A stretch of DNA of 64,000 bases from an uncultured Pseudomonadales bacterium (GTDB taxonomy: Bacteria > Pseudomonadota > Gammaproteobacteria > Pseudomonadales > Cellvibrionaceae), in the NCBI GenBank assembly GCA_947489425.1, contig CANLDL010000003.1, positions 62,001 through 126,000 of the forward strand, in the 5' to 3' direction. Position numbers and translations under genes: made by a program. Positions 1 through 8,145 of the stretch are shown one piece after another (positions within the stretch are counted from its first letter, which is position 1; each line of letters begins with the position of its first letter). The notes under the pieces are model-generated. The model was given only the letters and a program-made list of their open reading frames with translations. It did not search any database and was not told the DNA's origin.

Positions 1-27
1 TAAAACGACCATTTAAACAGCTTATCA

Positions 28-65
28 TAATCACCCTTTAATCATATTACTGGGTGATTATTTTT
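28..65 (+). terminator. Rho-independent terminator
   Basis: A perfect 9-bp inverted repeat (TAATCACCC at 28-36 and GGGTGATTA at 52-60) is followed by a T run at 61-65. The T run is on the right, so it terminates rightward transcription entering from outside the window. The leftward gene beside it has its stop codon inside the loop. Confidence 0.65.
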
Positions 66-751
66 ATATGACTAGTATCAATATTCGCATCCTCAACAAC
101 TTTTTTCTCGTCATGAGTCAGTAGCTCACCACCAGTAGCTGCTAATGAAATATTATCTGTATTAAGATCACTTGTCTCAACTTCTTTATGCTCCGAAGGC
201 TTAAGTAAATCTTCACCCACCTCGGTCAAGTCCCACTCTAATTCGTCAGCATCAACCGTTGCAGGTAGTGGAGCAAGACGCTCTTCCTCACCTACAATAT
301 TACCCTGTTGTTCAGCGAGAGAAATATGATCAACTATAATGGGCTCAGGCACCTCTTCCCGCTTACCTTCTAATAAATCACTACCTACAGGCGCCAAACT
401 GAAATTGAAACCCGCATCTACTGTGCTTTCTTTTACTGGCTTATTTTCTGACGTCTTTGAGGCGACTTTATCAGCAAGTACTTTTGGGGACGCTTTGGAA
501 GGGGATTTTTTTGTAGCTGTAGTGGCATCGATAATTTCAGTAACAATACCCGCCTGAGTTAAAATACTTTGGTATTTTTTGGCCTGAGCTAATGCGATAT
601 TTGCTTTTAGAGGCGTGGGCTTGCCGGTAAACATACGCTCAATTCGAGCATCATCGACCTTAAACAATTGCGCTAGCTTTTGTTTAACCTCTACAAGGTT
701 TTTACCGAGTACAATATCACCACGAAATATAACGCTATAATTATCTGCCAT
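47..751 (-). CDS. Conserved hypothetical protein, N-terminal basic domain and acidic tail
   Basis: A 234-residue soluble protein with no signal peptide or membrane segment. Residues 1 to about 75 form a compact domain (IFRGDIVLGKN, LFKVDDARIERMF, AQAKKYQSIL) that resembles a short domain in uncharacterised gammaproteobacterial proteins. A Lys/Ser/Thr-rich linker and a low-complexity acidic tail follow. The tail repeats a short motif of the type 'NFSLAPVGSDLL', 'ISLAATGGELL', which may be a binding motif. I use the ATG at 751; an in-frame TTG at 766 is possible but less likely. Function is not known to me. Confidence 0.6.
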   Translation of the reverse strand: MADNYSVIFRGDIVLGKNLVEVKQKLAQLFKVDDARIERMFTGKPTPLKANIALAQAKKYQSILTQAGIVTEIIDATTATKKSPSKASPKVLADKVASKTSENKPVKESTVDAGFNFSLAPVGSDLLEGKREEVPEPIIVDHISLAEQQGNIVGEEERLAPLPATVDADELEWDLTEVGEDLLKPSEHKEVETSDLNTDNISLAATGGELLTHDEKKVVEDANIDTSHIKIITQ

Positions 752-803
752 GGTAGCCCCGCCCAAATAGAATAAGAAGAATAGTTAGTAATAGATTACC
801 ACA

Positions 804-1631
804 CTACTCTTCTTCGATATTATGATCCATCTCCAACGAAGGCATTTTAATACGTGCAGACCCAACAACCTTAGCAGGTACACCGGCAACAGTGACATAA
901 GGTTTAACATCACCAAGCACTAAGCTACCGGAGCCAACTTTAGCCCCCTCGCCCACGGTAATATCCCCTAATAATTTTGCACCAGCACTAAGTAAAACAC
1001 CTCTACCGATCTTAGGATGGCGGTTACATTTAGTAGAGCCAGAGCCCCCTAAAGTCACACCATGTAAAATAGATACATCATCGTCAATAACAGAGGTCTC
1101 GCCGACAACAATACCTGTGGCATGATCTAACATAATTCCAGAACCCAGCTTGGCAGCAGGATGAATGTCTACATCGAATAGACGAGAGATGCGATGCTGT
1201 AAATAAAGGGCGAGCGTCTTTCTATCGTGGCGCCATAACCAATGTGCAATTCGATAAGATTGCACCGCGTGAAAACCTTTATAATAAAGTAGCGGTACAA
1301 TATATTCATCGCATGCAGCATCGCGATTATAGTGCGCTAATAAATCATTTAGCATTTGCTGAATAATTTCTGGCTCCTCAGCAAAGGCCTCATGAAATAC
1401 AGATTGCCAAGACATCGCCGACAAAGTACTGCTCGCCAAACGGCTCGCCAAGTAAAAACTAATAGCGTCTCGAAAGCTTGAATGACTAAGCACATTGCAA
1501 TGAAAGAAACTAGACATAACAGGCTGAGCACGACATGCCTTATCTGCCTCAGTCAGTATCGACTTCCAGACATTTTCCTGAATACGCTCAGGATTTCGAA
1601 TGTTACTCACTGATGATTGAGCACTGCCCAT
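804..1631 (-). CDS. cysE: Serine O-acetyltransferase
   Basis: Transfers acetyl from acetyl-CoA to L-serine to give O-acetylserine, the carbon acceptor for cysteine synthesis in the cytoplasm. The 275 residues show the family layout: a helical N-terminal domain (about 20-155) and a left-handed beta-helix of hexapeptide repeats (about 160-255). Active-site regions SGIMLDHATG (catalytic Asp-His near 169-170) and SILHGVTLGG (His190) are intact. The length is normal. It lies 24 bp downstream of the M15 peptidase gene on the same strand, so they are probably co-transcribed. Confidence 0.93.
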   Translation of the reverse strand: MGSAQSSVSNIRNPERIQENVWKSILTEADKACRAQPVMSSFFHCNVLSHSSFRDAISFYLASRLASSTLSAMSWQSVFHEAFAEEPEIIQQMLNDLLAHYNRDAACDEYIVPLLYYKGFHAVQSYRIAHWLWRHDRKTLALYLQHRISRLFDVDIHPAAKLGSGIMLDHATGIVVGETSVIDDDVSILHGVTLGGSGSTKCNRHPKIGRGVLLSAGAKLLGDITVGEGAKVGSGSLVLGDVKPYVTVAGVPAKVVGSARIKMPSLEMDHNIEEE

Positions 1632-1655
1632 AGTGTTTCTCTTAAATACACACTG

Positions 1656-2363
1656 CTATACAGTAGCAGTTATTGGATTAATCGAATCTTTTATAAATTG
1701 CTCGTACAATTCGTTGATCGAAGATAGTACCGTCTTACTTTCTAAGACATCGGATTGCCGTAAATGGTTCTGTAAAACCTCTAATGTCCACACCTCTTGG
1801 TATTGCTCAGCAACAGGCTGATAGCTCAAATGCCACAGCTCTGGCATAACGCCATTATTATCATCCCTGTAAGGCAAAATAAAGTTAGGCGAATGCTCTT
1901 GCTCCAAGTAATCAACTAACCAAGCTGACATAGGCGCAAAGGGGCCACCCTCAGTATACTCTTCTGTAATCAGTTGAATACTGTAATCTTTTGGCACAGC
2001 CGCACGATCATAAACATCCATATCAGTACCCCAATGATGCCTAGACGCACCAGGGAGCGCTGACCAGCGCATGACCCTCTTTACTTTATCTAGCGGTGGC
2101 AGCAAAGAAATATCAATAACACGGCTTTGATCATCTAACACTGGACGATCTCCACGCATTTTAGCATCCCATATGGATTGCTGACGCTCAAAACCTCTAA
2201 ACCCACTGACTATAGCTAGATCAAAGCCGGCTTGTCTTGCAGCCTTCGTTAAATCGTCCCATGGCTCGACAACTTTATTATGCAAACCAATAGCATTAGA
2301 CCAGTATATATGGTCATCAACTAAGCCCAGCGCAATTGATTCTTGCTCACTGTAATTATGCAT
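1656..2363 (-). CDS. M15 family D,D/L,D-carboxypeptidase-like protein
   Basis: Predicted zinc peptidase of the VanY/LdcB (M15B) type, which trims the C-terminal D-Ala of peptidoglycan peptides. The 235 residues contain the zinc motif SRHHWGTDMD (His109, Asp116) and the later MPELWHLSY motif (His178), plus the GFRGFERQ substrate-side segment. No signal peptide is visible, so it may act in the cytoplasm or be exported unusually. It is the first gene before cysE. The ATG at 2363 is the first good start after a 180-bp intergenic region shared with the divergent tfoX-like gene. Confidence 0.82.
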   Translation of the reverse strand: MHNYSEQESIALGLVDDHIYWSNAIGLHNKVVEPWDDLTKAARQAGFDLAIVSGFRGFERQQSIWDAKMRGDRPVLDDQSRVIDISLLPPLDKVKRVMRWSALPGASRHHWGTDMDVYDRAAVPKDYSIQLITEEYTEGGPFAPMSAWLVDYLEQEHSPNFILPYRDDNNGVMPELWHLSYQPVAEQYQEVWTLEVLQNHLRQSDVLESKTVLSSINELYEQFIKDSINPITATV

Positions 2364-2544
2364 AACTTCCTATAAAAATCGCTTGATGTATGTCATAAAC
2401 ACGCCAAAATCAGCAATACGGACCTTCTAAGCCCTCTCCAATTAAGTATTACTTCCCTCATATAACTCAAAAATGTATAGTTAGGGTTCTTATACGATGG
2501 ATAGATACGTAAAAACAATAAAAATAACAGATTGAGGTCATTAC

Positions 2545-2823
2545 ATGAATAAAGACCACAGTGATCTAATTGAGTTAAAGAATCTAGGCTCCGCTACTGT
2601 AAATATTTTACATGCCGTTGGAATTAATAGCCACGAAGACCTTAAAAAAACTGGTCCTGTCGAGGTATATCTACGCATTAAAAAGCGCAATATTCACGTC
2701 TCTAAGGTCATGCTATATGCTTTACAAGGGGCGTTGTTAGATACGCATTGGAATAACTTAAAACCTGAGCTAAAGCAGCAACTACTGGATGAAGCAGAAG
2801 AAGCAACAGTAGAAAACCATTAG
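2545..2823 (+). CDS. TfoX C-terminal domain protein
   Basis: A 92-residue protein matching the stand-alone TfoX C-terminal domain: a helix-hairpin-helix-like region (LKNLGSATVNILHAVGI) followed by the typical YLRIKKR and LYALQGALL segments. Full-length TfoX/Sxy regulates competence. These single-domain proteins lack the N-terminal half and their role is not established. The start ATG is preceded by TTGAGGTCATTAC. The divergent neighbour is the M15 peptidase gene. Confidence 0.8.
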   Translation: MNKDHSDLIELKNLGSATVNILHAVGINSHEDLKKTGPVEVYLRIKKRNIHVSKVMLYALQGALLDTHWNNLKPELKQQLLDEAEEATVENH

Positions 2824-2886
2824 TCCAACCTTCCGTTCCAAATAATCACACGCATCACAATTCAAAAATATGCGCTACCATTAAGC

Positions 2887-2907
2887 TATTGGCCCTTAAA
2901 GCCAATA
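2887..2907 (+). terminator. Possible hairpin terminator
   Basis: Inverted repeat TATTGGC (2887-2893) and GCCAATA (2901-2907) with a 7-nt loop, 63 bp after the tfoX-like gene. There is no T run directly after it, so the assignment is weak. Confidence 0.3.
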
Positions 2908-2972
2908 AGCGTTTCGTTAACTATGGCAAAAGTCTGTTGCCAGTAAGTACTACAGCAAACCAAACTTAAATA

Positions 2973-3311
2973 ATGACAACTAATCCCTATAAGCATATTT
3001 GCCATATTAACGACATTCCTGAAAAAGGCAGCAAGGAGTTAGTGCTTGAAAGTATAAGCTTTATCGCTGTAAAAAGTGATGGGATTATTTATCTTTACCG
3101 CAACAGTTGCCCGCACCTAGGGCTACCACTACAGTGGCAGCAAGACCAGTTTTTGAATCATGATAAATCACTGATTATATGCTCCACACATGGTGCATTA
3201 TTCGAAATAGATTCAGGCCTTTGCATCGCAGGCCCTTGCCAAAACCAAATGTTAAAAGTCGTTGATTATTGCATTGAGGATGAGCATATTTATATTAATG
3301 ACCTTAAATAA
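2973..3311 (+). CDS. Rieske [2Fe-2S] domain protein
   Basis: A 112-residue single-domain Rieske ferredoxin, probably an electron carrier or a small subunit of a non-heme oxygenase or nitrite reductase-type system. The two cluster-binding motifs are CPHLGLPL (near residue 46) and CSTHGALFEI (near residue 70), with the following GxC segment (IAGPCQNQ). It has no signal peptide. No oxygenase partner is adjacent, so the physiological partner is unknown. The next gene is convergent, 25 bp away. Confidence 0.85.
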   Translation: MTTNPYKHICHINDIPEKGSKELVLESISFIAVKSDGIIYLYRNSCPHLGLPLQWQQDQFLNHDKSLIICSTHGALFEIDSGLCIAGPCQNQMLKVVDYCIEDEHIYINDLK

Positions 3312-3336
3312 ACATGCTCATCGAGTAGATCAAACG

Positions 3337-3984
3337 CTACGCATTAGGCTCAATTAATAGCTCTACACGACGGTTTTCGGCACGACCTGACGCTGAACTG
3401 TTACTTGCAATAGGTCGATCCTCGCCATAACCTACAACAAATAAACGGCTAGCGGGAATATTACGGCTACGCAAATAATCAGCAACACTCGTTGCACGAC
3501 TAACAGACAACGTCTGATTATAAGAAGCTGCGCCAGAGGAATCGGTATGGCCGGCTACTTGTAGATTTGTCTCATTAAATTCGTTAAGTACTTTAACAAC
3601 AGAGTTTAATGTGGCATAGATAGACGTATTTAATGTGGCCTGATTAACTGCAAAAGTAATATTGTTAGGCATAACTAAGCGAATATTCTGCCCTTCACGT
3701 ACAACTTGTACACCGCTATTAACTAACTCACGTCGCAGCTTAGCTTCCTGCTGATCCATATAGGCACCAACACCCAAACCAATAAGACCGCAACCTGCCG
3801 CAGCTTTAAGTGCCGTCTTGCTATCTTTAGTGGCCCCAATAGCACCACACAGTACCGCACCTACTCCACCGTAAGTTGTCTTACGATTAACTTTACTGTC
3901 CCCAGTATAGGCATTTTGAGTCGTACAACCCGCAAGCACAGCCGCAGCACAAATTGGCAACAAAATCATTTTGGTTAAGTTCAT
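3337..3984 (-). CDS. OmpA-family peptidoglycan-binding lipoprotein
   Basis: A 215-residue outer-membrane lipoprotein of the YiaD type. The N-terminus carries a signal peptide with lipobox LAGC (Cys19). A glycine-rich segment at about 40-75 resembles the glycine-zipper domain. The C-terminal half is an OmpA domain with the conserved GHTDSSG and NQTLSVSRA motifs and the R in GRAENRRVEL. It likely anchors the outer membrane to the cell wall. It is transcribed alone with a 200-bp AT-rich upstream region. Confidence 0.88.
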   Translation of the reverse strand: MNLTKMILLPICAAAVLAGCTTQNAYTGDSKVNRKTTYGGVGAVLCGAIGATKDSKTALKAAAGCGLIGLGVGAYMDQQEAKLRRELVNSGVQVVREGQNIRLVMPNNITFAVNQATLNTSIYATLNSVVKVLNEFNETNLQVAGHTDSSGAASYNQTLSVSRATSVADYLRSRNIPASRLFVVGYGEDRPIASNSSASGRAENRRVELLIEPNA

Positions 3985-4240
3985 AGTTTCACCCTTTAAA
4001 AGCTGGCTACTCGTAACGAGATAGCGTTTATTATTGATTATAGTAAAATCACATAATGGACTACTTTAACAATCAAAAAATCCATAGTGATAACAAAATT
4101 AAATACCTTACGTTCGTATTCATAGTAATATAGTAAATCTTAACAAATACTGAACAAGATAGTCCGTAACAAGGTCATACTTACATTAATAATAATCATT
4201 GCTGCCTAGACTTAGGCACTCATTAGAGCAAAATACAGTT

Positions 4241-4882
4241 ATGCCATCATTTCTTACATCAACCTACCTTAAAACAGGATTAATTTTTAGCCTAATATTA
4301 CTAGTAGGCTGTAGATCATTCATTGCCCCAAACGCCACCAGCGAAGTCTACAAATTACGCTCTGGCAACTACACCGTCGATAAAACACACACTCGCGTAC
4401 TTTTTAAGGTGAACCACCTGGGTCTTTCAACCTACGTAGGCAGGTTTAATGATTTTGATGCCACACTAGAATTTGACCCAGACAACATATTGGCCAGCCG
4501 TTTAGAAGCCACTATCGACACACGTAGTCTAGATTTAAATGATGAGAAATTAGAATACAGACTAGCCGGCCCTAGCTGGCTCGATAGCGACAAATACCCC
4601 GAGGCAGTATTTACCACTATCTCTGTTACACCATTAAAAGATTCTAAAATTAAATTTATTGGCAGCCTAACACTAAAAGGTAAAAGCCAGCCTGTTGAAA
4701 TGATAGTGACGTTTAACGGTGGCTCAGACAACTTGCTCAGCGGTCACTACACCATTGGCTTTTCTGCAACGGGTAGCTTTAAACGCACAGACTTTGGCAT
4801 TAGCCGCTATACCTCTGTTGTGGGCGATACCATAGAGCTTGAAGTACATACCGAATTTCAGAGAAAGAAACGCAAACAATAA
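4241..4882 (+). CDS. YceI family lipoprotein
   Basis: A 213-residue YceI-like protein: a lipid-binding beta-barrel fold secreted to the periplasm and, in some members, bound to polyisoprenoids. The N-terminus is a lipoprotein signal with lipobox LVGC. The domain opens with YTVDKTHTRVLFKVNHLG and ends with the usual FGISRYTSVVGDTIEL segment. I use the ATG at 4241; an upstream in-frame TTG at 4199 would place extra polar residues before the signal peptide. Substrate unknown. Confidence 0.85.
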   Translation: MPSFLTSTYLKTGLIFSLILLVGCRSFIAPNATSEVYKLRSGNYTVDKTHTRVLFKVNHLGLSTYVGRFNDFDATLEFDPDNILASRLEATIDTRSLDLNDEKLEYRLAGPSWLDSDKYPEAVFTTISVTPLKDSKIKFIGSLTLKGKSQPVEMIVTFNGGSDNLLSGHYTIGFSATGSFKRTDFGISRYTSVVGDTIELEVHTEFQRKKRKQ

Positions 4883-4907
4883 CGTTCATCTGTTCGCGAG
4901 AGAAAAG

Positions 4908-5150
4908 CTATATACCAATATTCTCTAATGTTTTTAATATTTCTTTAGTGATAAGAGCAGCCTTAGGCTGCTTTTCTTCAACCTCAAGCAATAGCATTTC
5001 TAAAGTATCTACCAAGTTTGGATAATCGGGCTCAGGCTTGTCTAAATCATGCATATGATTTTCGACTTGCAACATCAACTCATATTGTGAAGAACTTAAA
5101 TCGCTATCTTTTAGCTCAACAACCAAATCCTTTGTTTTACTCTTTAACAT
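4908..5150 (-). CDS. DUF4404 family protein
   Basis: An 80-residue acidic, mostly helical soluble protein. The arrangement (charged N-terminal helix, a short Asp-Lys-Pro-Glu linker near residue 36, and the C-terminal 'ALITKEILKTLENIGI' helix) fits the DUF4404 family of Pseudomonas relatives, by recall. A strong Shine-Dalgarno GAGGTGA precedes the ATG at 5150. Role unknown. Confidence 0.65.
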   Translation of the reverse strand: MLKSKTKDLVVELKDSDLSSSQYELMLQVENHMHDLDKPEPDYPNLVDTLEMLLLEVEEKQPKAALITKEILKTLENIGI

Positions 5151-5440
5151 GGCTCACCTCAAATAGTATTGATAGTGGAGGTCCTATTATTACAGGTAGC
5201 GATTGCGATAACCAATAATTATTTTGGAACACCCAATCCCTCTTCAAGTACATACACGACTGCGCCATCCACCACTAAAAATAACAGGCCAACAAGCTAA
5301 AGCATTGATAAATAAAAGAATAATTAATAAAGTATGAGCGAAGTATACTGTCAAACGTCGCATCTTTTTTAACAAATTATTGGAAGCATTGCTAAGTGAT
5401 TAAAAATAAAGTAATTTTCACTCAAGATCACACCACTCTT
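5151..5440. other. Intergenic region with no gene seen
   Basis: About 290 bp of AT-rich sequence between the DUF4404 gene and the head of the cassette array. No credible ORF, RNA gene or integrase remnant was recognised. Confidence 0.5.
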
Positions 5441-5497
5441 TTAAAATATACGACTTAGAGGATATGCGGCTTGAGGCCGTATATTACGCTGTTATGC
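5441..5497 (+). other. att-like inverted-repeat element at the head of array 1
   Basis: Lies just before the first cassette gene. Outer arms ATATACG and CGTATAT form an inverted repeat and the site ends GCTGTTATGC, resembling an integron core. A 52-bp stretch aligns without gaps, 38 of 52 identical by my count, with an element at the head of array 2 (62957-63012, opposite strand). It could be an attI-like or ancestral attC-like site. No integrase is nearby to support this. Confidence 0.5.
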
Positions 5498-5501
5498 ATA
5501 A

Positions 5502-5921
5502 ATGAATAAAAGAACCGCTGAAGATATCCGTCAAAAAATATACTCAGGCCACTGGCGACCTAGAGAGATTTCTCTAGCTTTAGAAAAGCTCGGTGGAGAA
5601 ATTGTATTTGACGCATTATATGGCATTTTCCTAGATAAGAGTCGAGGTGAGCGGCATTTCTCCGATCAAGAAGTTGCAGGTAAGATGCTATACGAACTTC
5701 AGCCTAAAACGAGCAAAGGGCTTAAGCCTCTAGTGCGCGATTGCCTTGAAAACTGGAACCTTAGTGTAGAGGAATTGCCTTTTTACTTTAGAGATGTATT
5801 TGGTAAAGAAAAATTAGAACTTGTTGTTAATCAAATAGAGTCAAATGAAGTGCTTAATGAGTATGAATCAAAGGCAATTAAAACCATTAGGTGGTGGTGT
5901 GACCTTAAAGAAAATGCATAA
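5502..5921 (+). CDS. Cassette-encoded hypothetical protein
   Basis: A 139-residue soluble, mostly helical protein that I do not recognise. It is the first gene of array 1, directly after the att-like element, and its TAA stop overlaps the inverse core of the next attC. Central 'LQPKTSKGLKPLVRDCLENWNLSVEELPFYFRDVFG' type composition with regularly spaced hydrophobics suggests a helical-repeat fold. No membrane segment or signal peptide. Confidence 0.7.
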   Translation: MNKRTAEDIRQKIYSGHWRPREISLALEKLGGEIVFDALYGIFLDKSRGERHFSDQEVAGKMLYELQPKTSKGLKPLVRDCLENWNLSVEELPFYFRDVFGKEKLELVVNQIESNEVLNEYESKAIKTIRWWCDLKENA

Positions 5922-5996
5922 CAAGCACATTAAAAAATGCCCACAAAAGGCGTGGGCTGGACTCACTAACGCTCGCCTTTTATGTGGGCGTTAGGT
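5919..5996 (+). other. attC site
   Basis: Begins TAACAAGCAC overlapping the preceding stop and ends GGGCGTTAGGT. Inner arms include GCCCACAAAAGGCG and CGCCTTTTATGTGGGC, giving a long imperfect hairpin. It closely resembles the attC at 62152-62220. Confidence 0.8.
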
Positions 5997-6011
5997 GTAC
6001 GGATATCTACG

Positions 6012-6581
6012 ATGAAATGTTGCAGAAAAGAGCTCGAGAACCCAGATATTGTTGATGGTACAGCTTACTTTGTGTGTACCGAATGTGGTGAACTCCGAGA
6101 AGTTAAAGATTATCGTATTTACTCAATTGAAGAGTCTTTTGATTACTTCAAAGATAAGTATGGCTTTTCTCTCCCTGAAGAGTACGTCTTATTCCAAGCA
6201 ATAGAGCACGGCAGCGTATTTAAACTTCCTGCGAGTGACAATAAAGCAATAAGCTACTATTTTGGCGAAGATTTCTATACAACTGGTGATATTGCAAATG
6301 TTAACCCAAATGCAGATTACTCTATTTATGACTCTGCAAGCTCGGGCTGGGAATGGGATCTTCCTGAAAACCATATTGCCATCGAAGGTGATGGTCACAC
6401 GTGGCTGGCTCTGGATTACAGCAGCTCAACTGTAAATCCAAGTGTGGTAGTTGTAGAGACAGATGATGGCAATAGCCTCAAAGTAGCGGAGTCACTTGGA
6501 GAACTTTTATCTCGCCTATTGCGATATGAGGATGTTTATGACACAGATGGCAACATTATTTATCCTCAGAAAGACACCTAA
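6012..6581 (+). CDS. SMI1/KNR4 (SUKH) family protein with N-terminal zinc ribbon
   Basis: A 189-residue protein. Residues 1-30 hold two Cys pairs (CC near the start and CTEC) typical of a short zinc ribbon. The rest matches the SUKH/SMI1-KNR4 fold: YGFSLPEEYVLF, then HIAIEGDGHTWLALDY, then PSVVVVETDD and a final helical segment. SUKH proteins are commonly immunity proteins against contact-dependent or polymorphic toxins; no toxin is adjacent here. I chose the ATG at 6012 because the upstream in-frame start falls inside the attC site. Confidence 0.75.
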   Translation: MKCCRKELENPDIVDGTAYFVCTECGELREVKDYRIYSIEESFDYFKDKYGFSLPEEYVLFQAIEHGSVFKLPASDNKAISYYFGEDFYTTGDIANVNPNADYSIYDSASSGWEWDLPENHIAIEGDGHTWLALDYSSSTVNPSVVVVETDDGNSLKVAESLGELLSRLLRYEDVYDTDGNIIYPQKDT

Positions 6582-6647
6582 CAAGCGCATGTTGTCGGAC
6601 TGCTTTTCCGCTGCGCTCCAAACCAGCCTCAAATGCGGGCGTTAACT
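6578..6647 (+). other. attC site
   Basis: CTAACAAGCGCATG at the stop codon and GGGCGTTAACT at the right end. The inner part (GACTGCTTTTCCGCTGCGCTCC) is related to the longer site at 10458-10581. Confidence 0.8.
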
Positions 6648-6651
6648 TCTC

Positions 6652-7026
6652 ATGAAAACGAATTTAATTAAAGGCAAAAAGAGTTCTGAGTTACATATTG
6701 ATGCTTATAGACGGCTATCAAAAAAAGAGTTTGTTCAAAAGTTGGCTGGAATCGATGAAATAGAGGTTATCAATTCGGATACCTTCTTCAGCTCTGGCCC
6801 TTTCTGCACATTTGAATATAAGGGCGAAAAATATACCGCAAATGAAGAGGAATCAGATTACACGTACAGCATTATACCTAGCATTCATAATGCAGAATCG
6901 TTGCAAGCTTTGGATAATTTCTTTACTAACCTACAAATACCTAAGCGAAAAACACGGCCGGCATTTTGGTTTACAGGCATTCTGCTGGTGGGAATAGTAA
7001 TTTATGCGAAAGTGTTTAGCAGTTAA
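6652..7026 (+). CDS. Cassette-encoded tail-anchored hypothetical protein
   Basis: A 124-residue protein with a soluble N-terminal part and one C-terminal membrane helix (about residues 102-121, FWFTGILLVGIVIYAKV), so it is probably tail-anchored in the inner membrane. I do not recognise the family. It lies between two attC sites and starts 4 bp after the core of the left one. Confidence 0.7.
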   Translation: MKTNLIKGKKSSELHIDAYRRLSKKEFVQKLAGIDEIEVINSDTFFSSGPFCTFEYKGEKYTANEEESDYTYSIIPSIHNAESLQALDNFFTNLQIPKRKTRPAFWFTGILLVGIVIYAKVFSS

Positions 7027-7125
7027 CAAGGCAAATCACGTAGAATTGGGTGAGCTGTCACCTTTTTCTGCAAAAAGTGTAAAAAAGTGGCCATCTCACC
7101 CAATCCGGTGTTTAAGGCGTTATAC
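7023..7125 (+). other. attC site (long)
   Basis: TTAACAAGGCAAATCACG at the stop and GGCGTTATAC at the end. Inner arms ATTGGGTGAG and CTCACCCAAT are exact complements, giving a strong hairpin. About 103 bp. Confidence 0.8.
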
Positions 7126-7142
7126 ATAAAAAGGAGTTCTAC

Positions 7143-7667
7143 TTGAGTAATAATATAGCGGTTTTTGCAAGTGCAAGACGAAATGGAAACACCGGTAAAT
7201 TTATAGATTGGATCTCTGATGCTCTAGGAATTGATGTTATAGATCTTTCCGAAAAAGATATATCTCCCTACGATTACGACCATAAAAATCTCAATGATGA
7301 TTTTCTTCCATTAATGCACAAGCTTCTTGAGCACGAAAAAATAATTTTTGTAACACCTGTTTATTGGTATGGCCCCAGCGCCCAAATGAAAGTTTTTATT
7401 GATAGAACCTCAGACTTTTTAGATATAGAAGAACTAAAAGACATAGGTCGAGGTTTGCGTAAGAAAACTGCATATATTGCTTGCACTTCTATTAGTAACG
7501 ATGCCGATGCTTCGTTTATTAATTCGCTAAGAGATACATTTGAGTATCTAGGAATGGAGTATGGTGGCTATATTCACGCGAATTGTGAAGACGGCTATAT
7601 AAAAGAGAATTATCGTCAAGATGTTGATAGATTTGTAACTTCAGTGAGAGAATCAGCATGCGTATAA
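7143..7667 (+). CDS. Flavodoxin-fold NAD(P)H-dependent FMN reductase-like protein
   Basis: A 174-residue flavoprotein of the NADPH-dependent FMN reductase/flavodoxin-like family. The phosphate-binding loop SARRNGNTGK lies at residues 10-19, followed by the flavin-side motif TPVYWYGPSAQMKVFIDR (about 78-95). It probably reduces quinones, nitro or azo compounds, or FMN. Translation appears to start at TTG (7143), 6 bp after a strong AAGGAG. The same leader (AAAGGAG, 5-6 bp, TTGAGYAAY) recurs at 9447 and 13457. Confidence 0.8.
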   Translation: MSNNIAVFASARRNGNTGKFIDWISDALGIDVIDLSEKDISPYDYDHKNLNDDFLPLMHKLLEHEKIIFVTPVYWYGPSAQMKVFIDRTSDFLDIEELKDIGRGLRKKTAYIACTSISNDADASFINSLRDTFEYLGMEYGGYIHANCEDGYIKENYRQDVDRFVTSVRESACV

Positions 7668-7730
7668 CAAGGCAAATCACAACCCCTTCGCTCGACGCGC
7701 TAACACGTACCTTTGCTTGCGGCGTTATGT
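7664..7730 (+). other. attC site
   Basis: ATAACAAGGCAAATCAC at the stop codon and GGCGTTATGT at the right end; about 67 bp. Its left part is identical to the first 15 bases of the previous attC, indicating a shared attC subfamily. Confidence 0.8.
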
Positions 7731-7748
7731 TTCAAGGTACCTAGTCCA

Positions 7749-8024
7749 ATGCTTAAGGAGTTAGTATCTTATCTCGATCAGCCTGATGGTGATCTCTGGT
7801 ACGATGATATTTGTGTCATAGCTAGAAATATTATCGACGATAATGAGCAAGCCATTTTAGCGGATATATCAAAAGAATTTGAATCATGGCCAAGTGCTCG
7901 ACAAGAACATTTGGCTTATATATTGGGTAAAGGCTCGTCAGAGATAGAATTAGATATTATAAATAAAATGCTACATTCTAAATATGAGGATGTAGTTTTT
8001 AGAGCTAAAGAGTCTCTAATTTAA
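7749..8024 (+). CDS. Cassette-encoded small hypothetical protein
   Basis: A 91-residue acidic helical protein, unrecognised. Two helix pairs (LVSYLDQPDGDLWYDDI and LADISKEFESWPSARQEHLA) and a final KYEDVVFRAKESL helix resemble HEAT-type repeats seen in small immunity-like proteins, but this is weak. I use the ATG at 7749; the longer in-frame TTG start at 7713 lies inside the attC. Confidence 0.65.
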   Translation: MLKELVSYLDQPDGDLWYDDICVIARNIIDDNEQAILADISKEFESWPSARQEHLAYILGKGSSEIELDIINKMLHSKYEDVVFRAKESLI

Positions 8025-8037
8025 TTCGATCTAAAAA

Positions 8038-8129
8038 CATAACAAGTGTGTCATGTACGCACGCAAAAACACGCGTGCTGAGACGGCCTTACACTTCGCT
8101 TCAGCCCACCCCATACATAGGCGTTATCA
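8038..8129 (+). other. attC site
   Basis: CATAACAAGTGTGTCATG at the left and AGGCGTTATCA at the right, with an inner GCACGCAAAAACACGCGTGC hairpin. Highly similar to the attC at 62545-62636 in array 2. Confidence 0.8.
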
Positions 8130-8145
8130 GTCTTTAGGAAATATT

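Noticed and set aside
339..557. Plus-strand ORF opposite the first gene
   Set aside because: A shadow of the 47-751 gene with no ribosome-binding site or family.
5441..5497. dif/Xer recombination site
   Set aside because: The arms ATATACG/CGTATAT and spacing do not fit the dif 11-6-11 consensus.
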